Shown piece after piece: positions 50,590 through 59,759 of a stretch of 64,000 bases of DNA. Each line of letters opens with the position of its first letter. The first letter of the stretch is position 1. The stretch comes from Fibrobacter sp. UWR3. Its GTDB lineage: Bacteria; Fibrobacterota; Fibrobacteria; Fibrobacterales; Fibrobacteraceae. Made by a program: the position numbers and the translations under genes. Below the pieces are notes generated by a model. The model was not told the origin of the DNA, did not search any database, and saw nothing but the letters and a program-made list of their open reading frames with translations. The stretch covers positions 1-64,000 of the forward strand of contig NZ_FRCW01000002.1 in NCBI RefSeq assembly GCF_900143055.1, given 5' to 3'.

Positions 50590-52263
50590 CTAGAACAGCG
50601 TCTTGACGCCGAAGCCGATGATACCGTCGAGATAATCGCAGCCGTTGCGGAGCGCATAATACAGGTTCACACTCCAGTTGTTGCGGTACTGCGTAAACCC
50701 GATGCCGTAGCCCTGCTCGCGTGCCCAGCCGTGGCCGGGTGCGAGCCTGCGGTACAGTCCCGGCTGGTAGAACGCCTCGATGCTCAGGTCATAACCGTCC
50801 TGCCACAGGAGGGCAAATTCCGAAAGCCCGTAGGCGCGACTGCGGAGCATGCGGTACTGCATTCCCTTGAAATCGCCCGGGCCGCCAAGCGCAAACAAAT
50901 CGCTGCGCCGGAGCGTCGCCCCACTCGGGAAAATTCCGCCCGCCATGCCGGCAAAGCGCGCAATGAAGTTGCCGTACAGCGGGTAATACGCCATTACGTT
51001 CGCCTTCGCCGCGAGGTAGTTGTCGAGCGAATCGGGCCGGGCCATCTTCCATGTGGCAGAAGCATCCATTCGCCAACCACTGCGGGGTAATACAAACCGG
51101 TCAAGCGACACGTAAGACATTTCAAAAGAAGTGTGCTTGTCGTCTTCGCTTATACCGAAGAACACGCCGATGCTGAAATCGAACCCGATATCGCGCGTGA
51201 TTCCCGCCTCGCCCACGATAACCCTCTCGACCGTTTCCTGCGTAGCACCGGACGTGTCGGCGACATCGGCAATGTCGCCAGCATCGGCTGTACCGCCGTT
51301 CATGCCGTCTGCGGGTGCATCAAGCGTCTCTTCGTCAAAGTTCCCGCGCACCACTACGTTCCAGGCGGTCCCTAGAATCCAGGGCTCCTTGTAGCTGCCC
51401 GAAAGGTGCCGCGTATTTTCGCCCGTAAAGCCTTCCAACTGCAGGTCGCGCGCAGTTCCCGCGATGTTGTACAAGTTCACGTCCAGCTTGCCTTCCCACA
51501 CGTTGTCCTCGCTGGAATAGGTCAGCACGCCTTCCGCTTCCGACACGTTCGCCTTTCGCATACTGAACACGGGTACAATCCTGTTTCTTGCGGGGTCGCG
51601 GAAGAGGCGCGTAGGAGCCGTGCGGTTGTAGTACCCGATGCGCGAAAGCCTGCGCTCGCTGCGTTCCAGGTCCGTGAGAGACACAGCCTCTCCCGCCTCG
51701 ATGCCGGAGAGTTTCGCGAACACCTCGCGTTTTGTCCCGCTGGAATCGAGATTCTCGGGCGGAGCCCACACGTAACCCGCGCCCCGCTGGATTTCAATTT
51801 CCAGCACATTCCTTTCGCGCAATTCGCCCGCGGGCGATTCCGAGCCCGCAGCAACACCCGAATCCGCGGGCACGCTCGTTCCCGCAACAATGCCCGAACC
51901 CGCGGGCACGCTCGTTCCCGCAACATCACCCGAATCCGCAGGCATTCCCGAACCCGCAATTACCTCTGAACCCGCGGGCGTCCCTAAACCCGAAATTTCT
52001 TCCGAATCCGCACCCACAGCCACGTGCCGGACTTCGCCCCGCACGTGCGCCGCGATGAACCCCTGGTCCTCGTAGTAGCGCGTAAGCTTGGCGGCGGCAG
52101 CCTTCCACGCGTCGCAAGGCTGCCCGAGGGCGCCCTTCATCAGTGTCTCGTCAAAAGCGGTATGTTCGCCCTTCCATGCAATGCTGTCGACGGTACACGC
52201 GCCCTCGCCCTTCGCAAATGCGAAGGCCGCCAAGAGCAATATGCATACCATCAACTGTCTCAT
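50590..52263 (-). CDS. Omp85-family outer-membrane protein with minisatellite
   Basis: A 557-residue protein. The ATG at 52263 opens a signal peptide (about 1-18). A POTRA-like region begins CTVDSIAWKG. It is interrupted (about 70-140) by short repeats of the type SVPAxSGxVAGT, coded by a degenerate DNA repeat, after which POTRA sequence resumes (RNVLEIEIQRGAGYVW). The C-terminal barrel (about 220-557) ends GVKTLF, with the final Phe expected of Omp85 barrels. It resembles TamA/BamA relatives with few POTRAs. It lies 254 bp downstream of the MglAB-OMP operon. Confidence 0.78.
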   Translation of the reverse strand: MRQLMVCILLLAAFAFAKGEGACTVDSIAWKGEHTAFDETLMKGALGQPCDAWKAAAAKLTRYYEDQGFIAAHVRGEVRHVAVGADSEEISGLGTPAGSEVIAGSGMPADSGDVAGTSVPAGSGIVAGTSVPADSGVAAGSESPAGELRERNVLEIEIQRGAGYVWAPPENLDSSGTKREVFAKLSGIEAGEAVSLTDLERSERRLSRIGYYNRTAPTRLFRDPARNRIVPVFSMRKANVSEAEGVLTYSSEDNVWEGKLDVNLYNIAGTARDLQLEGFTGENTRHLSGSYKEPWILGTAWNVVVRGNFDEETLDAPADGMNGGTADAGDIADVADTSGATQETVERVIVGEAGITRDIGFDFSIGVFFGISEDDKHTSFEMSYVSLDRFVLPRSGWRMDASATWKMARPDSLDNYLAAKANVMAYYPLYGNFIARFAGMAGGIFPSGATLRRSDLFALGGPGDFKGMQYRMLRSRAYGLSEFALLWQDGYDLSIEAFYQPGLYRRLAPGHGWAREQGYGIGFTQYRNNWSVNLYYALRNGCDYLDGIIGFGVKTLF

Positions 52264-52517
52264 ACCATATCCTAAACTACAATTTCCTTCAATCACTTTT
52301 CAACTAGATCCTGCTCCTTCGAACCTAACTCAACTAAGTCAACAAGTTGACTAGTTTCGTATATCGACTCCGCAACTACGTTGCTCCGCTCAGGATGACA
52401 CACCCCACACTTCACATTCCACATTACACATCATTCATTCTCCATCATCCATCATCCATCATCCATCATCCATCATCCATCATCAATTATCAATCATCCA
52501 TCATCAATCATCAATTA
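52264..52517. repeat. Intergenic region with TCCATCA heptamer repeat
   Basis: Six perfect TCCATCA heptamers (52441-52482) are followed by degenerate copies to about 52520. Upstream of them is a dispersed repeat fragment (TACGTTGCTCCGCTCAGGATGACA). No gene is seen. Confidence 0.8.
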
Positions 52518-55391
52518 TCAAAACATCGCCCTCGCTTCCATCGAAAGTTTCTGGAAAATATTCTCTTCCGCATCACCGAAGCGCAAAACATAATGCAGTC
52601 CAAAAGAAATGTTCTGGTTCACCGACAACTGCGCCGAAGCCTCCAGGCGGTACGTCATGCCCGCGCTGTAGCCCGACATCATCTGGTATGGGATATTATC
52701 GTCGGTTTCTACCCGCACCGTCGAGAATCGCGCAAATCCGTCGAACAACTTGGTTCTCGTATAGCCGAACCGCAGGCTCGCCTCCCAGAGATACGCGTCA
52801 AATTCATTGCCAGCAATTTCTTCGCCGGAGCCGTAACGGTAGCGGCCACCAGGTTCAATACTGAATCCATCCAAGAAACTGAAACGGTAACGGCCGGCGA
52901 CACTCTTGATATTCCATTCCAAGTCCTGCAACGCCTGCAGTTCCACGTTTTCCGTAAACGCTTCCGCCCCCACATAATGGTTATCGTTTATCCTGAATCC
53001 GCCCACAATTTCGTGATGGAAAACCGACTCGTAGTATTCGATAAACGAAAGCTTCTTGTCAAACGCGGCAGAAGGCTTGTACGCGAGCGTCGCTCCCGAA
53101 GGGTGCGCCCATTCCACATTGCCCGTCCACTGTATGGAACCCGAAGAAAAATCACTGAGCGTAGACGGCAATACCATCGGGAAGTAGATTATCTTGCCCG
53201 ACGTATCTTCGGTAACCAGGCTGAGCGTACCGCCTAGCTTTATATCGCGAAGGATTCCGTAATCAATGCCGAACGCACGACCGGGAGACCACTCGAGACT
53301 CGCGTTAAAACTCGCGTTCGAAGCAAGCACCGCCCCGATGGAATCGTTACGGCCCATGCCCTCGTACACGAAGTCGCCGTTGTCCACGCCCTCGATAAAC
53401 GCGCCCGTCAAACTGTCGTACCGCACATCGCCCGTGCCCTTCGCCACCGCCTTGTATATCGCCGTGTAGGTCTGTTCCTCGGTAAGCCCCAGTTTGTACG
53501 AAACATTCCCTTGTATTCCGGTACGCTCGTTGCCGAATTTTGCGTTCAGGTCGCCCGCCCAGGCGTGTTCCTCGCCCGAAGCCTCCAGGTCGCGGTGCTC
53601 GTACTGCAAAAAGTGCGAAAGATCAAAATCCTTGAAGTGCATTTCCGCCGACTGCGTCCACCTTATCTGCCTCAGGGAATCGACCCAGTCGTCGAAAGTT
53701 TCTTCTCCGGGCTCAAAGTAGGAATCACCGCCGTGGCTTATTTTCCATACTTCGACAACCTCGCGCACATTCCAGGAACTTGCGGCAAGCACGGTACCCA
53801 CATTGCCCCGTAGCGAAAGTTCAGCATCGTCAAGCGATGCGCTATCACGTTCGGTATAGCGGATATCCGCCCCGACAAGGGGCTGCACCAGGCCGCGGAT
53901 CCACTTCTCGGAGAACATGCCCTGGAAACGCCGGCGCTCCGCCTCCGCCTCGCTCTGCACATGCACGAGGGAAATTTCCCCCACGCGGTTTTCTTGCTTG
54001 TGAAGCAGCGTTCCCTTTATGCGCGAGGAATTCCAGTTCATGTCATCGCCCTGGCGGTAACCCCACGACAAGTTGCCCGACCATTCCGGCCCCAAGCGGA
54101 CACGCATCGCGAATTCATCGTGCCTGTAATTCCCGCGGGAAAGCAAGGAACTGTCCAGGTCCCACTCATCTTTTAACTTGTACGAACTCCAGTCGTCATC
54201 GCTCCCCTTGAAGCCTGTAACATCAAAGCCGTTCTCGACATAATTGCCATACACGGAAAAAGCCACCGGGAAGCGTTTCATCGCCGCAGAAGAATCCGTT
54301 GTCAAGAACCAGCGGAAGGCGCGGCCCTCGGGCCCACCGATGTTTTCCGAAACCGTATTGGAATCACGCCGCGACATGGCCAGTTCAAGGTCAATAAAAT
54401 AGCGGTGCCTCCCCTGGAATCGCAATCTTGCTGCAGCCGCATCTACCTTCGACGGGCGGGATAGGCTCCCGAGCGAATCGTCTCGAACAAGTTCACTTCC
54501 GTCATCATTTTTCAACTGCGCATAGTCTTCGTCGGTCCATACGCCCTTCTTTAAGCGGCTCACATCATTTTCCAGGCGGAAACCCGATACGTCCAGGTAT
54601 AAATTCGGATGTCGGAACTTACCCGTAGCCGCATACAGGTTCTCGATTTGGTCTTCATCGTAAGCATCGTACTCCACGCGGATTTCATCTTCGATACCTG
54701 GCATGCGGAGTCCCTTGAAATTCAGGAGGCCGCCCGCATAGTTCACCTCGTAATCGGTACCCCTCTGCAACTTTTCGCCATTCAGCCATACGGATTCGGA
54801 ACCGGGAACCACCGAGATGTATTCACCGAACCCGCTAAGCGCATACCCTTCGCGCTGTCCGCTCACTCCGTTGAACGTACGCACAATGCGGTTTGCCTCA
54901 CCCGTACCTGCCGCCGCCCGCACTTCAGACAAATTTGTCTTAAACCCAACCATTGCCCCCAGTGTACTCCGTTCTATCGACATGAGTCCCAGGTCAAAGT
55001 CAGTCCAGGTAAGGTCACCCAGGTGTAGCATCCAATGCCTCGAAGTGGCGCGGAAATACACCTGGTCCACTTCCTGCAGTGTCGCCGTGGTCTGGTCGCC
55101 CGCCTTGCGGTCCACGTCGCTGAGCAATGCGTCGATATACACGCTATCGCCCACATAGCCCATTATGGAAAGCTTGAGCATCTGGTCGACCTGCGTATCG
55201 CCGTCGCCCACCGTCACCTGCATGGTCTTGATTCCGTGCGTCTCCAGGTGTGACTGCGTACCCGCCGAATCCTGCGCAACAGGCTCAACACCTCGCACGA
55301 GAATCTCGGGGTTCCACACCGGGAGCGAATCAATATCGAGAGCGAAGGCCTCTACCGCCACAAAGGCGCCCACAAGAAGCATTCGCCACAT
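52518..55391 (-). CDS. Large outer-membrane beta-barrel protein
   Basis: A 957-residue protein with signal peptide (about 1-17, AFA). Residues about 50-230 resemble an N-terminal beta domain found before barrels (MLHLGDLTWTDFDLG, VWLNGEKLQRGTDYEVNYAGG). The rest shows alternating hydrophobic strands and aromatic girdles and ends with Phe (SMEARAMF), as outer-membrane barrels do. No TonB box or plug was found. It is the last gene of a tight operon with mglA, mglB and a DUF2914 gene (4-bp gap), suggesting that it works with that GTPase module. Family not recognised. Confidence 0.75.
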   Translation of the reverse strand: MWRMLLVGAFVAVEAFALDIDSLPVWNPEILVRGVEPVAQDSAGTQSHLETHGIKTMQVTVGDGDTQVDQMLKLSIMGYVGDSVYIDALLSDVDRKAGDQTTATLQEVDQVYFRATSRHWMLHLGDLTWTDFDLGLMSIERSTLGAMVGFKTNLSEVRAAAGTGEANRIVRTFNGVSGQREGYALSGFGEYISVVPGSESVWLNGEKLQRGTDYEVNYAGGLLNFKGLRMPGIEDEIRVEYDAYDEDQIENLYAATGKFRHPNLYLDVSGFRLENDVSRLKKGVWTDEDYAQLKNDDGSELVRDDSLGSLSRPSKVDAAAARLRFQGRHRYFIDLELAMSRRDSNTVSENIGGPEGRAFRWFLTTDSSAAMKRFPVAFSVYGNYVENGFDVTGFKGSDDDWSSYKLKDEWDLDSSLLSRGNYRHDEFAMRVRLGPEWSGNLSWGYRQGDDMNWNSSRIKGTLLHKQENRVGEISLVHVQSEAEAERRRFQGMFSEKWIRGLVQPLVGADIRYTERDSASLDDAELSLRGNVGTVLAASSWNVREVVEVWKISHGGDSYFEPGEETFDDWVDSLRQIRWTQSAEMHFKDFDLSHFLQYEHRDLEASGEEHAWAGDLNAKFGNERTGIQGNVSYKLGLTEEQTYTAIYKAVAKGTGDVRYDSLTGAFIEGVDNGDFVYEGMGRNDSIGAVLASNASFNASLEWSPGRAFGIDYGILRDIKLGGTLSLVTEDTSGKIIYFPMVLPSTLSDFSSGSIQWTGNVEWAHPSGATLAYKPSAAFDKKLSFIEYYESVFHHEIVGGFRINDNHYVGAEAFTENVELQALQDLEWNIKSVAGRYRFSFLDGFSIEPGGRYRYGSGEEIAGNEFDAYLWEASLRFGYTRTKLFDGFARFSTVRVETDDNIPYQMMSGYSAGMTYRLEASAQLSVNQNISFGLHYVLRFGDAEENIFQKLSMEARAMF

Positions 55392-55395
55392 AAGG

Positions 55396-55905
55396 CTACC
55401 TATCGGATTCTATCCGGAATTGCTTGCTAGATAAAAGCTTACGCCCGGCAACCAGGTCAACGCTCCACTCTCCGGGCTTGAGCAACTTGGGGGCGATTTC
55501 GGTATGGCACACGCTAAGGGTCGACTGCGACTGTCCGCGTGGATCCATGCCCTTGCGGGTTTCCTCGGTCTTCAGGATGCAGGGCACCTTCTGGATGGTA
55601 TCCGTGCCCCAGAACCAGATATGCAGGAGCGTATCGCCGGAATAGCTCACGGCGTTCGAGATCGTGGAGTAGAAATACAGGCGCGTCGTTTCTTCAAAAA
55701 CAGTATCTACGCCGAAGGGAGTGCCGCGCACCACGTCACGGCATACCACGCTCTGCGCAGGGGAAAGTTCCGCTCCGTAGAAATTCTGGTACGAGGAGTC
55801 CTCCATCCAGAAGTTGACGAACCGGTGAACGAAAAAAGCAAAAAAGACAAGCGCCACGACGACGGTCGTCTTTCTCAAGTTGCGAAGTGGCGGAAGGCCT
55901 GCCAC
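55396..55905 (-). CDS. DUF2914-like membrane-anchored protein
   Basis: A 169-residue protein starting at GTG (55905), 8 bases after AGGAG. One membrane segment (about 14-30) is followed by a periplasmic beta domain. The pattern LYFYSTISNA...LLHIWFWGTDTIQKVP...GEWSVDLVAGRKLLSSKQFRI is that of DUF2914 proteins. Function unknown. It sits between mglB (11-bp gap) and the large barrel gene (4-bp gap), so it could physically link the inner-membrane side to the outer-membrane protein. Confidence 0.75.
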   Translation of the reverse strand: MAGLPPLRNLRKTTVVVALVFFAFFVHRFVNFWMEDSSYQNFYGAELSPAQSVVCRDVVRGTPFGVDTVFEETTRLYFYSTISNAVSYSGDTLLHIWFWGTDTIQKVPCILKTEETRKGMDPRGQSQSTLSVCHTEIAPKLLKPGEWSVDLVAGRKLLSSKQFRIESDR

Positions 55906-55916
55906 GGGAAGGGCTC

Positions 55917-56333
55917 CTACCTGAGTTTACTCGTGTTCTGCGTGAACGCGGGAACGGCATCCACAAGTTTTTCGACCAACAGGCGGTTGAAGTCGTCGAT
56001 GCGGTTCGGGAGCCTGGAGCCCGGGAAGACCTGCACCAGCAGTAGCGCCTCGTCGACCGGGGAAATGTAGATGGAGCGGTTTTCGCCCGAATAGGATACG
56101 GACTGGAACGTTTCGCCGCCAAGCATAAGTCCGACCTGCTTTGCAGAGTCGAATGACGCGGTGCTGAGCACGGCAAGCGGAGTCGCATCGATACCGAGAG
56201 AGCCAACTTCGGCGATAATGGAACCATCACGATGGCAGAGTACGATATAGTCAGCCTTGACGCTCGCCTGGTAAGCGAGCATGAGCCTGCGAACCTTACC
56301 TACGTCATCAGAATAAATCGTAAAATCACTCAT
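55917..56333 (-). CDS. mglB: MglB-like roadblock/LC7 protein
   Basis: A 138-residue roadblock/LC7-domain protein. The fold pattern is ADYIVLCHRDGSIIAEVGS, then a helix beginning APLAVL-like residues, then SIYISPVDEALLLVQVFP. MglB is the GTPase-activating partner of MglA in Myxococcus and Thermus, where the pair sets cell polarity and directs gliding or pilus switching. It lies 25 bp after mglA, confirming the pairing. Confidence 0.85.
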   Translation of the reverse strand: MSDFTIYSDDVGKVRRLMLAYQASVKADYIVLCHRDGSIIAEVGSLGIDATPLAVLSTASFDSAKQVGLMLGGETFQSVSYSGENRSIYISPVDEALLLVQVFPGSRLPNRIDDFNRLLVEKLVDAVPAFTQNTSKLR

Positions 56334-56358
56334 TCAAACCTGCTACGATAGTCGTAAA

Positions 56359-57300
56359 CTACTTCTTTTTCGGCACGTACGGGCGCAGTTCGATTTCATC
56401 GTCCGACACCTCCGCATTGCCCTTGTCCACTACGCGGCCAAACGTCGGCATGCGCGGGGGTTGCGGCACGGCACGGGGCCTGCCAAACGGGGACGACACC
56501 GGTTTCTGGAACGGACTGCCACCGCTAGACGGCATTGCGCCGACAGGGGGCTTGGCTGCGAACGAGGGCATCTTGAACGGGGTCGCTGCCGCGGGAGCGG
56601 CGGGAGCGGCGGGCTGTGCAGGTGCCGCCTGCGATACGGAAACGCCTTCCTTGGTGAGGTTCACGTCGTGCACGCCCGTGTTGTTCACGCTTTCGGCCGC
56701 CTTGCGGAGGAACCCTTGCTTCACGTTGAACTTTTCAATCACGAGCATCGCTATAGTCTTGAGGGTCGTAACCACGCCCTTGCCGTTGTGGGCCGTAGCC
56801 GGGAAGAACGGCACGTTGCGCGGGTTGAGTTCCGCGTTCATCTCTTCGAGGGTGAACACGTTCTCCATATCGCGCTTGTTGTACTGGAGCACGAACGGCA
56901 TATCGTCGAGGTCCATGCCGTAGTCCTGCAGGTTCTGGCGCAGGTTCTGGAGGCTTTCGAGGTTTTCGGCCTGGCGGGAGCGCTGCGAGTCAGCGACAAA
57001 CACGATACCGTCTACACCGCGGAGCACGAGCTTTCGTGTACTGTTGTAATAAACCTGGCCGGGGACCGTGTATAACTGGAAACGGGTCTTGAAGCCTTTA
57101 ATATCACCAAGATTCAGCGGAAGGAAGTCAAAAAACAGCGTGCGGTCACCTTCGGTAGCCAACGACACCATGTCCGTGCGCTTGTCCGAAGGCATCTTCT
57201 GGTGGATTACCTGCAGGTTCGTGGTCTTGCCACTAAGACCCGGTCCGTAATACACCACCTTACAACTGATTTCGCGTGTTGCAAAATTGATTGAAGACAT
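56359..57300 (-). CDS. mglA: MglA-like GTPase with Pro-rich tail
   Basis: A 313-residue small Ras-like GTPase. The P loop is [10 protein letters not shown] (about 19-28), switch II is TVPGQVYYN (about 77), and the base-specificity NKRD is at about 141. PGLSGKT and the following long TxxFDF segment are MglA traits. Typical MglA is about 195 residues; here residues about 200-313 are an added Ala/Pro-rich, disordered tail with charged end ([10 protein letters not shown]). AAGGA precedes the ATG. First gene of the mglA-mglB-DUF2914-OMP operon. Confidence 0.92.
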   Translation of the reverse strand: MSSINFATREISCKVVYYGPGLSGKTTNLQVIHQKMPSDKRTDMVSLATEGDRTLFFDFLPLNLGDIKGFKTRFQLYTVPGQVYYNSTRKLVLRGVDGIVFVADSQRSRQAENLESLQNLRQNLQDYGMDLDDMPFVLQYNKRDMENVFTLEEMNAELNPRNVPFFPATAHNGKGVVTTLKTIAMLVIEKFNVKQGFLRKAAESVNNTGVHDVNLTKEGVSVSQAAPAQPAAPAAPAAATPFKMPSFAAKPPVGAMPSSGGSPFQKPVSSPFGRPRAVPQPPRMPTFGRVVDKGNAEVSDDEIELRPYVPKKK

Positions 57301-57444
57301 TTCTAATCCTTGATACTTGTCCGTAATCTAGTAAATTATCAATCAATGATTTAGCGATATTGTCAAAAAGGGCGTTTTTTCGGAATTTTCGCCACTTTTG
57401 AGAAGTTCATCACATATTTATGCACATCTCAAAAAACACAAAAC

Positions 57445-57468
57445 ACCGGTGCAGGGGTATGCACCGGT
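57445..57468 (-). terminator. rpsT terminator
   Basis: ACCGGTGCA/TGCACCGGT, a perfect 9-bp stem, lies 32 bp after the rpsT stop; on the minus strand it is followed by GTTTTGTGTTTTTTG. Confidence 0.7.
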
Positions 57469-57499
57469 ATTAAACCGGACTAAGCCGTTTGCCTAACGA

Positions 57500-57760
57500 T
57501 TAGGCGAAGCCGTTAACGAGCTTTGCGACCTTGGCCTTGTAGTTGGCGGCACGGTTCGCATTGAAGCCAGCGCGGCTCTTGTTGGCAGCAACGTCCAACA
57601 GACGGAAAAGCTTCGGCATTTCGGCAAGGGCGGCATCCTTAGAGGTAGCAGTACGGATGACCTTGAGGCTTGCGCGAATTTCTGCGCGGGCAGCACGGTT
57701 CATGGCATTGGCCTTTTCGGCCTGACGCAAACGCTTTTTGCAAGATTGATGTTGAGGCAC
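57500..57760 (-). CDS. rpsT: 30S ribosomal protein S20
   Basis: An 86-residue basic protein of the S20 family: SCKKRLRQAEKANAMNRAAR at the start and ANKSRAGFNANRAANYKAKVAKL near the end, all-helical and Lys/Ala-rich as expected. It begins with GTG, GGAG upstream. Binds 16S rRNA. Usual length is 85-90. Confidence 0.93.
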   Translation of the reverse strand: MPQHQSCKKRLRQAEKANAMNRAARAEIRASLKVIRTATSKDAALAEMPKLFRLLDVAANKSRAGFNANRAANYKAKVAKLVNGFA

Positions 57761-57856
57761 CTTATATCTCCGGGTAAAACCTACTTAAAATTTTTTGTAG
57801 GGACAAAGATAGTAAAGAATGGGAATTTGTCAAGCCCCCAAATTGGGCGAATTTGC

Positions 57857-57871
57857 TAAATTTTAGCCATT
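57857..57871 (+). promoter_or_regulatory. -7-like box, aminotransferase gene
   Basis: TAAATTTT lies 7 bases before the ATG at 57872, and no ribosome-binding site is present. Confidence 0.4.
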
Positions 57872-59122
57872 ATGATGCCATTCGTGAACCTGACAGCGCA
57901 AAGAGAGGCCTATCGAGAAGAACTCGAGACCGCAGAACGCGCCGTTCTGGACAGCGGATGCTACATCGGCGGGCCGGAAGTGGCAGCCCTCGAGAAGGAA
58001 CTTGCGGATTATTGCAATTCCGGGAATTCGGACGCCGGAAGTGACGGCGCGAAACCCGGAAAGCAAGGCTTTTTTGGCGGAAAGGAAAAACATTTTACGG
58101 GAAAAGACCACGCGGAACCCGAAACCAGGGCCATCGCATGCGCAAGCGGCACCGACGCCCTCACCATCGCGCTCATGGCCCTCGGGATTAAACCAGGGGA
58201 CGAGGTCATCGTACCCGACTTCACGTTCATTGCGCCGGCGGAATGCGTCGCTTTTTTGGGCGGCACACCGCGTTTCGCGGACATCGACCCCGAAACGCTC
58301 CTGATCGACCCGGAAAGCGTAAAGGCGCTGATCGGCCCCAAGACGCGCGGGATTATCGCCGTGGACCTGTTCGGGCAAGTTGCGGATTTCAACGAGCTAT
58401 GGGAAATCGCCGTCGCGAACGACCTCTGGCTTTTAGAAGATGCAGCACAGGCATTCGGGGCGACATTCGCTCCGTGGGAAGGCATATCCCCAAACAAGCC
58501 CTGGCGCGCCGGCACCATCGGCAGCATCTCGATCACGAGTTTCTATCCCTCGAAGCCGCTGGGTTGCTACGGCGACGGCGGTGCGCTGTTCACCAGCGAC
58601 CCGAAGTTGGAAGCAAAAATCCGGCAAATCGCGAACCACGGGAGCAGGGAACGCTACCTGCACGAGACCGTGGGCATGAACAGCAGGCTCGACGCATTGC
58701 AGGCCGCCATCTTGCGGGTCAAGCTCCGCCACCTCGAAGAAGAACTGAAGGTGCGCCGTGAGAATGCCCGCAAGTACGGCGAGTTTTTTGCGGAATACAA
58801 TGCGGGTCTTCGCGCTTCCGGCGACATTGACGGCGCAAAGGTCGTGCCGCAGAAAATCGAATACGGATGCACGAGCACCTACGCACAGTACACCGTGCTG
58901 GCCGACGACCGCAAAGCATTTATCAAGAAGCTGGACAAAGCGGGAATCCCGCACTGTATCCACTACCCCATGCCGCTGCACAAACAGCCCTGCTTCAGGG
59001 GGCTCGCACAGGGCAGCGAAAACAGGAACGCCATCATGGCGAGCCAGAAGGCAGTAAGCCTCCCCGTCTGCGCCTTTACCGATGTAGATTTCATCATAAA
59101 CAAGCTGAGGTCCGTCCTATGA
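57872..59122 (+). CDS. DegT/DnrJ/EryC1-type sugar aminotransferase
   Basis: A 416-residue PLP enzyme that aminates keto sugars for cell-surface glycans. Landmarks are MPFVNLTAQ at the start, CASGTDALTIALMALGIKPGDEV (about 90), LLEDAAQAFGA (about 190), the Schiff-base Lys in SFYPSKPLG (about 227) and NSRLDALQAA (about 268). Between residues about 49 and 84 there is an extra polar, Lys/Gly-rich segment (DAGSDGAKPGKQGFFGG and onward) where family members have only a short turn. ATG at 57872 or 57875. Its stop overlaps the start of the thioesterase gene (ATGA). Confidence 0.92.
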   Translation: MMPFVNLTAQREAYREELETAERAVLDSGCYIGGPEVAALEKELADYCNSGNSDAGSDGAKPGKQGFFGGKEKHFTGKDHAEPETRAIACASGTDALTIALMALGIKPGDEVIVPDFTFIAPAECVAFLGGTPRFADIDPETLLIDPESVKALIGPKTRGIIAVDLFGQVADFNELWEIAVANDLWLLEDAAQAFGATFAPWEGISPNKPWRAGTIGSISITSFYPSKPLGCYGDGGALFTSDPKLEAKIRQIANHGSRERYLHETVGMNSRLDALQAAILRVKLRHLEEELKVRRENARKYGEFFAEYNAGLRASGDIDGAKVVPQKIEYGCTSTYAQYTVLADDRKAFIKKLDKAGIPHCIHYPMPLHKQPCFRGLAQGSENRNAIMASQKAVSLPVCAFTDVDFIINKLRSVL

Positions 59123-59631
59123 GAAACACAGGCCTGATACCCGGAATCGCCAACGACAAGACTCCCCGCAAGGTCTCTGAGTCCGCGCTGGAATCGCACG
59201 CCATCGTGCACCCCGTCGACACGAACGCGCTGAACAACGCCTTCGGGGGCTACCTGATGAGCCTCATGGACGAAGCCGCCTGCATCGTCGCCTTCAAGCA
59301 CGCAGGCCGCAAGGTGAACACCGTCTCCATCGACGGCGTGCGGTTCTTCCGCCCGACGGCGGTCGGCACCATCCTCAATATCCACGCGAGCATGAACCGC
59401 GTGTTCAACACCTCCATGGAAATCGGGCTCAAGATAACCGAAACCGACCCCGAGAACGGAGCCGAACTCCCGGTCGCGCACGCCTACTTCACGTTCGTCG
59501 CCATCGACGACAACGGCAGGCCCACCGCCACTGCCCCCGTGGAACCCGATTCCGACGAAGCCCGCCGCCGCTACGAACAGGCGCTTGTCCGCCGCGAAGC
59601 AAGGATTGAATTGGGGAAGAAACTCCAGTAA
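59119..59631 (+). CDS. Acyl-CoA thioesterase (hotdog fold)
   Basis: A 170-residue hotdog-fold protein of the YciA/BFIT-type acyl-CoA hydrolase group. Key segments are HPVDTNALNNAFGGYLMSLMDEAA (about 30-53), with the family's N...GG...D/E arrangement, VSIDGVRFFRPTAVGTIL (about 70-87) and AHAYFTFVAID near the end. It hydrolyses acyl-CoA to fatty acid and CoA in the cytoplasm. Translationally coupled to the aminotransferase gene; a shared pathway is not obvious. Confidence 0.88.
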   Translation: MRNTGLIPGIANDKTPRKVSESALESHAIVHPVDTNALNNAFGGYLMSLMDEAACIVAFKHAGRKVNTVSIDGVRFFRPTAVGTILNIHASMNRVFNTSMEIGLKITETDPENGAELPVAHAYFTFVAIDDNGRPTATAPVEPDSDEARRRYEQALVRREARIELGKKLQ

Positions 59632-59680
59632 AAGATCCTCGCCTTCGCGAGGATGACATTCCAGTGAGCGAGGATGACGT
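59629..59680. repeat. Hairpin repeat at thioesterase stop
   Basis: TAAAAGATCCTCGCCTTCGCGAGGATGAC starts exactly at the stop codon and matches the repeat after epmB apart from G/C swaps that keep pairing (CTCGC/GCGAG). A second partial copy (GCGAGGATGAC) follows. Confidence 0.7.
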
Positions 59681-59747
59681 TTTAAACTGTATACAGGCGG
59701 AACCATTATTTATGTTCGGGGCTCTTTCGCGGGCCCCTTCCCATTTC

Positions 59748-59759
59748 TAAAATTGTGCC
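59748..59759 (+). promoter_or_regulatory. -7-like box, second MATE gene
   Basis: TAAAATTG, then TGCC, then the ATG. Full match to TAnnTTTG except one T position; leaderless start inferred. Confidence 0.4.
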
